A DNA stretch of 64,000 bases from Eurosta solidaginis (Eukaryota > Arthropoda > Insecta > Diptera > Tephritidae): the NCBI RefSeq assembly GCF_040869045.1, contig NW_027136909.1, positions 620,001-684,000 on the forward strand, written 5' to 3'. Positions 63,621 through 64,000 of the stretch are shown here, one piece after another. The first letter of the stretch is position 1; every line of letters begins with the position of its first letter. A program made the translations under genes and the position numbers. The notes below the pieces were generated by a model. The model made no database searches, had not been told where the DNA came from, and saw only the letters and a list, made by a program, of their open reading frames with translations.

Positions 63621-64000
63621 AAACAGAATCGATTTTATTTCTGCAGATGGTAGGTTTTTATGTGTATATTAATCCACAAGCTGATCCAAGGTTCTACCGC
63701 TAACGTTTCAATATCTACGTCATACTGGGTGGGGTTATCCGACTAAAAGGTATAAGTGTCCATATCTATTGAACCAAGCAAGATAGAATCGATTTTATTT
63801 TTGCAGATTATAGGTTTTTATGTGTATATTAATCCACAAGCTGATCCAAGGTTCTGTCGTTAACGGTTCAATTTCTACGTTATAGTGGTTGGGGTTAACC
63901 GACTAAAAGGGATAAGTGTCCATATCTATTGAACCAAGCAAGATAGAATCGAATTTGTTTTTGCAGATGGTAGGTTTTTATGTGTATATTAATCCACAAG
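63621..64000. repeat. Copy of 61,722-62,101 running off the window
   Basis: Offset 1,899 bp (12 monomers less the 21-bp loss at the anomalous junction). Both carry the rare taacgtttcaatatctac, seen only at these two places, and then ggggttatccg, gcagattatagg and aatttgtttttgcag in the same order. Identity as read continues to the last base, so the duplication extends beyond the window. Confidence 0.93.

Larger units (their letters stand above)
1..64000. repeat. Satellite DNA array, ~160-bp monomer, ~400 copies
   Basis: Every part of the window is a tandem copy of one monomer in one orientation. Landmarks recur in fixed order about every 160 bp: tttttatgtgtatattaat, ccacaagctgatccaagg, a ctatcg(t/c)taacggttcaa block, a ggggttaaccgactaaaag block, ggataagtgtccatatct, attgaaccaagcaagat, then agaatcgattttgtttttg. 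My hand tally of one consensus gives 160 bp and 59 G+C (about 37%). The array is open at both ends. No unique flank, gene or mobile element interrupts it. Organisation of this kind is known from eukaryotic heterochromatin, including many centromeres. Centromere identity, species and repeat-family name cannot be decided here. Confidence 0.99.

Noticed and set aside
1..64000. CRISPR array
   Set aside because: The repeated unit is the full 160 bp with no unique spacers between short direct repeats, and no cas-like gene is present.
1..64000. Transposon or LTR internal tandem array
   Set aside because: No terminal repeats, target-site duplications, coding domains or unique internal sequence were found. 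An origin of the monomer from a mobile element cannot be excluded but has no support here.
1..64000. CENP-B box or telomeric repeats
   Set aside because: The TTCG....A..CGGG pattern is absent from the monomer (the nearest place reads ttcaattt), and no run of telomere-like short repeats was seen.
1..64000. tRNA, rRNA or other structured RNA genes, or bacterial promoters and terminators
   Set aside because: Any such motif would recur in every monomer. The short dyads (ggttaacc; cggtt...aaccg) are too weak to call a folded RNA, and TATA-like strings are simply the AT-rich half of the repeat.
1..64000. Naming the species or a known satellite family
   Set aside because: The monomer does not match any family I can recall with confidence. 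A database search (satellite libraries, k-mer search of assemblies) would decide; a strong hit to one clade would settle it.

Overview
The whole 64-kb window is one uninterrupted tandem satellite array. A monomer of about 160 bp (159-161 bp in most copies, about 37% GC in a consensus I tallied by hand) repeats roughly 400 times head to tail in one orientation. I found no gene, RNA gene, transposon, CRISPR array or unique sequence. A long, AT-rich, nucleosome-scale satellite with higher-order repeats (HORs) points to a eukaryotic chromosome, as in centromeric, pericentromeric, subtelomeric or other heterochromatin. The species, and whether the array is centromeric, cannot be read from the sequence.

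Layout. 1-6,500: older-looking, heterogeneous monomers with recurrent 46-bp internal duplications. 6,501-10,824: monomers in which a C-to-A variant is common, plus a doubly deleted composite monomer present twice. 10,825-16,805: a block of about 2.9 kb present twice, 3,080 bp apart. About 16,274-28,636: a nested HOR. Outer units of 7, 18, 24 and 18 monomers, then a truncated one, differ in the number of copies (0, 2, 3, 2, 1) of an inner 6-monomer (960-bp) repeat. 28,637-30,250: a mosaic of the same monomer types. 30,251-36,029: an 18-monomer block present twice, 2,879 bp apart. 36,934-46,647: a 31-monomer block present twice, 4,960 bp apart, with no difference seen at the places checked; its junction lies in a run of about four identical monomers. 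46,492-53,035: a 23/24-monomer duplication. 50,836-60,303: a duplication of about 4 kb, 5,590/5,431 bp apart, with an imperfect 4-monomer (638-bp) HOR between the copies. 60,304-64,000: rearranged monomers including one anomalous deletion junction at about 63,573. The array runs off both ends of the window.

How it seems to have evolved. The left end is more diverged and lacks long near-identical blocks. From about 10.8 kb rightward, kilobase-scale duplications with very few differences dominate, and a new monomer class carrying gtcggg appears at about 17 kb. This fits a left edge that has escaped recent homogenisation and a right part shaped by recent unequal exchange or amplification. Short open frames of 60-68 codons are by-products of single-base variants in the repeat: 160 is not divisible by 3, so no frame can run through successive monomers.
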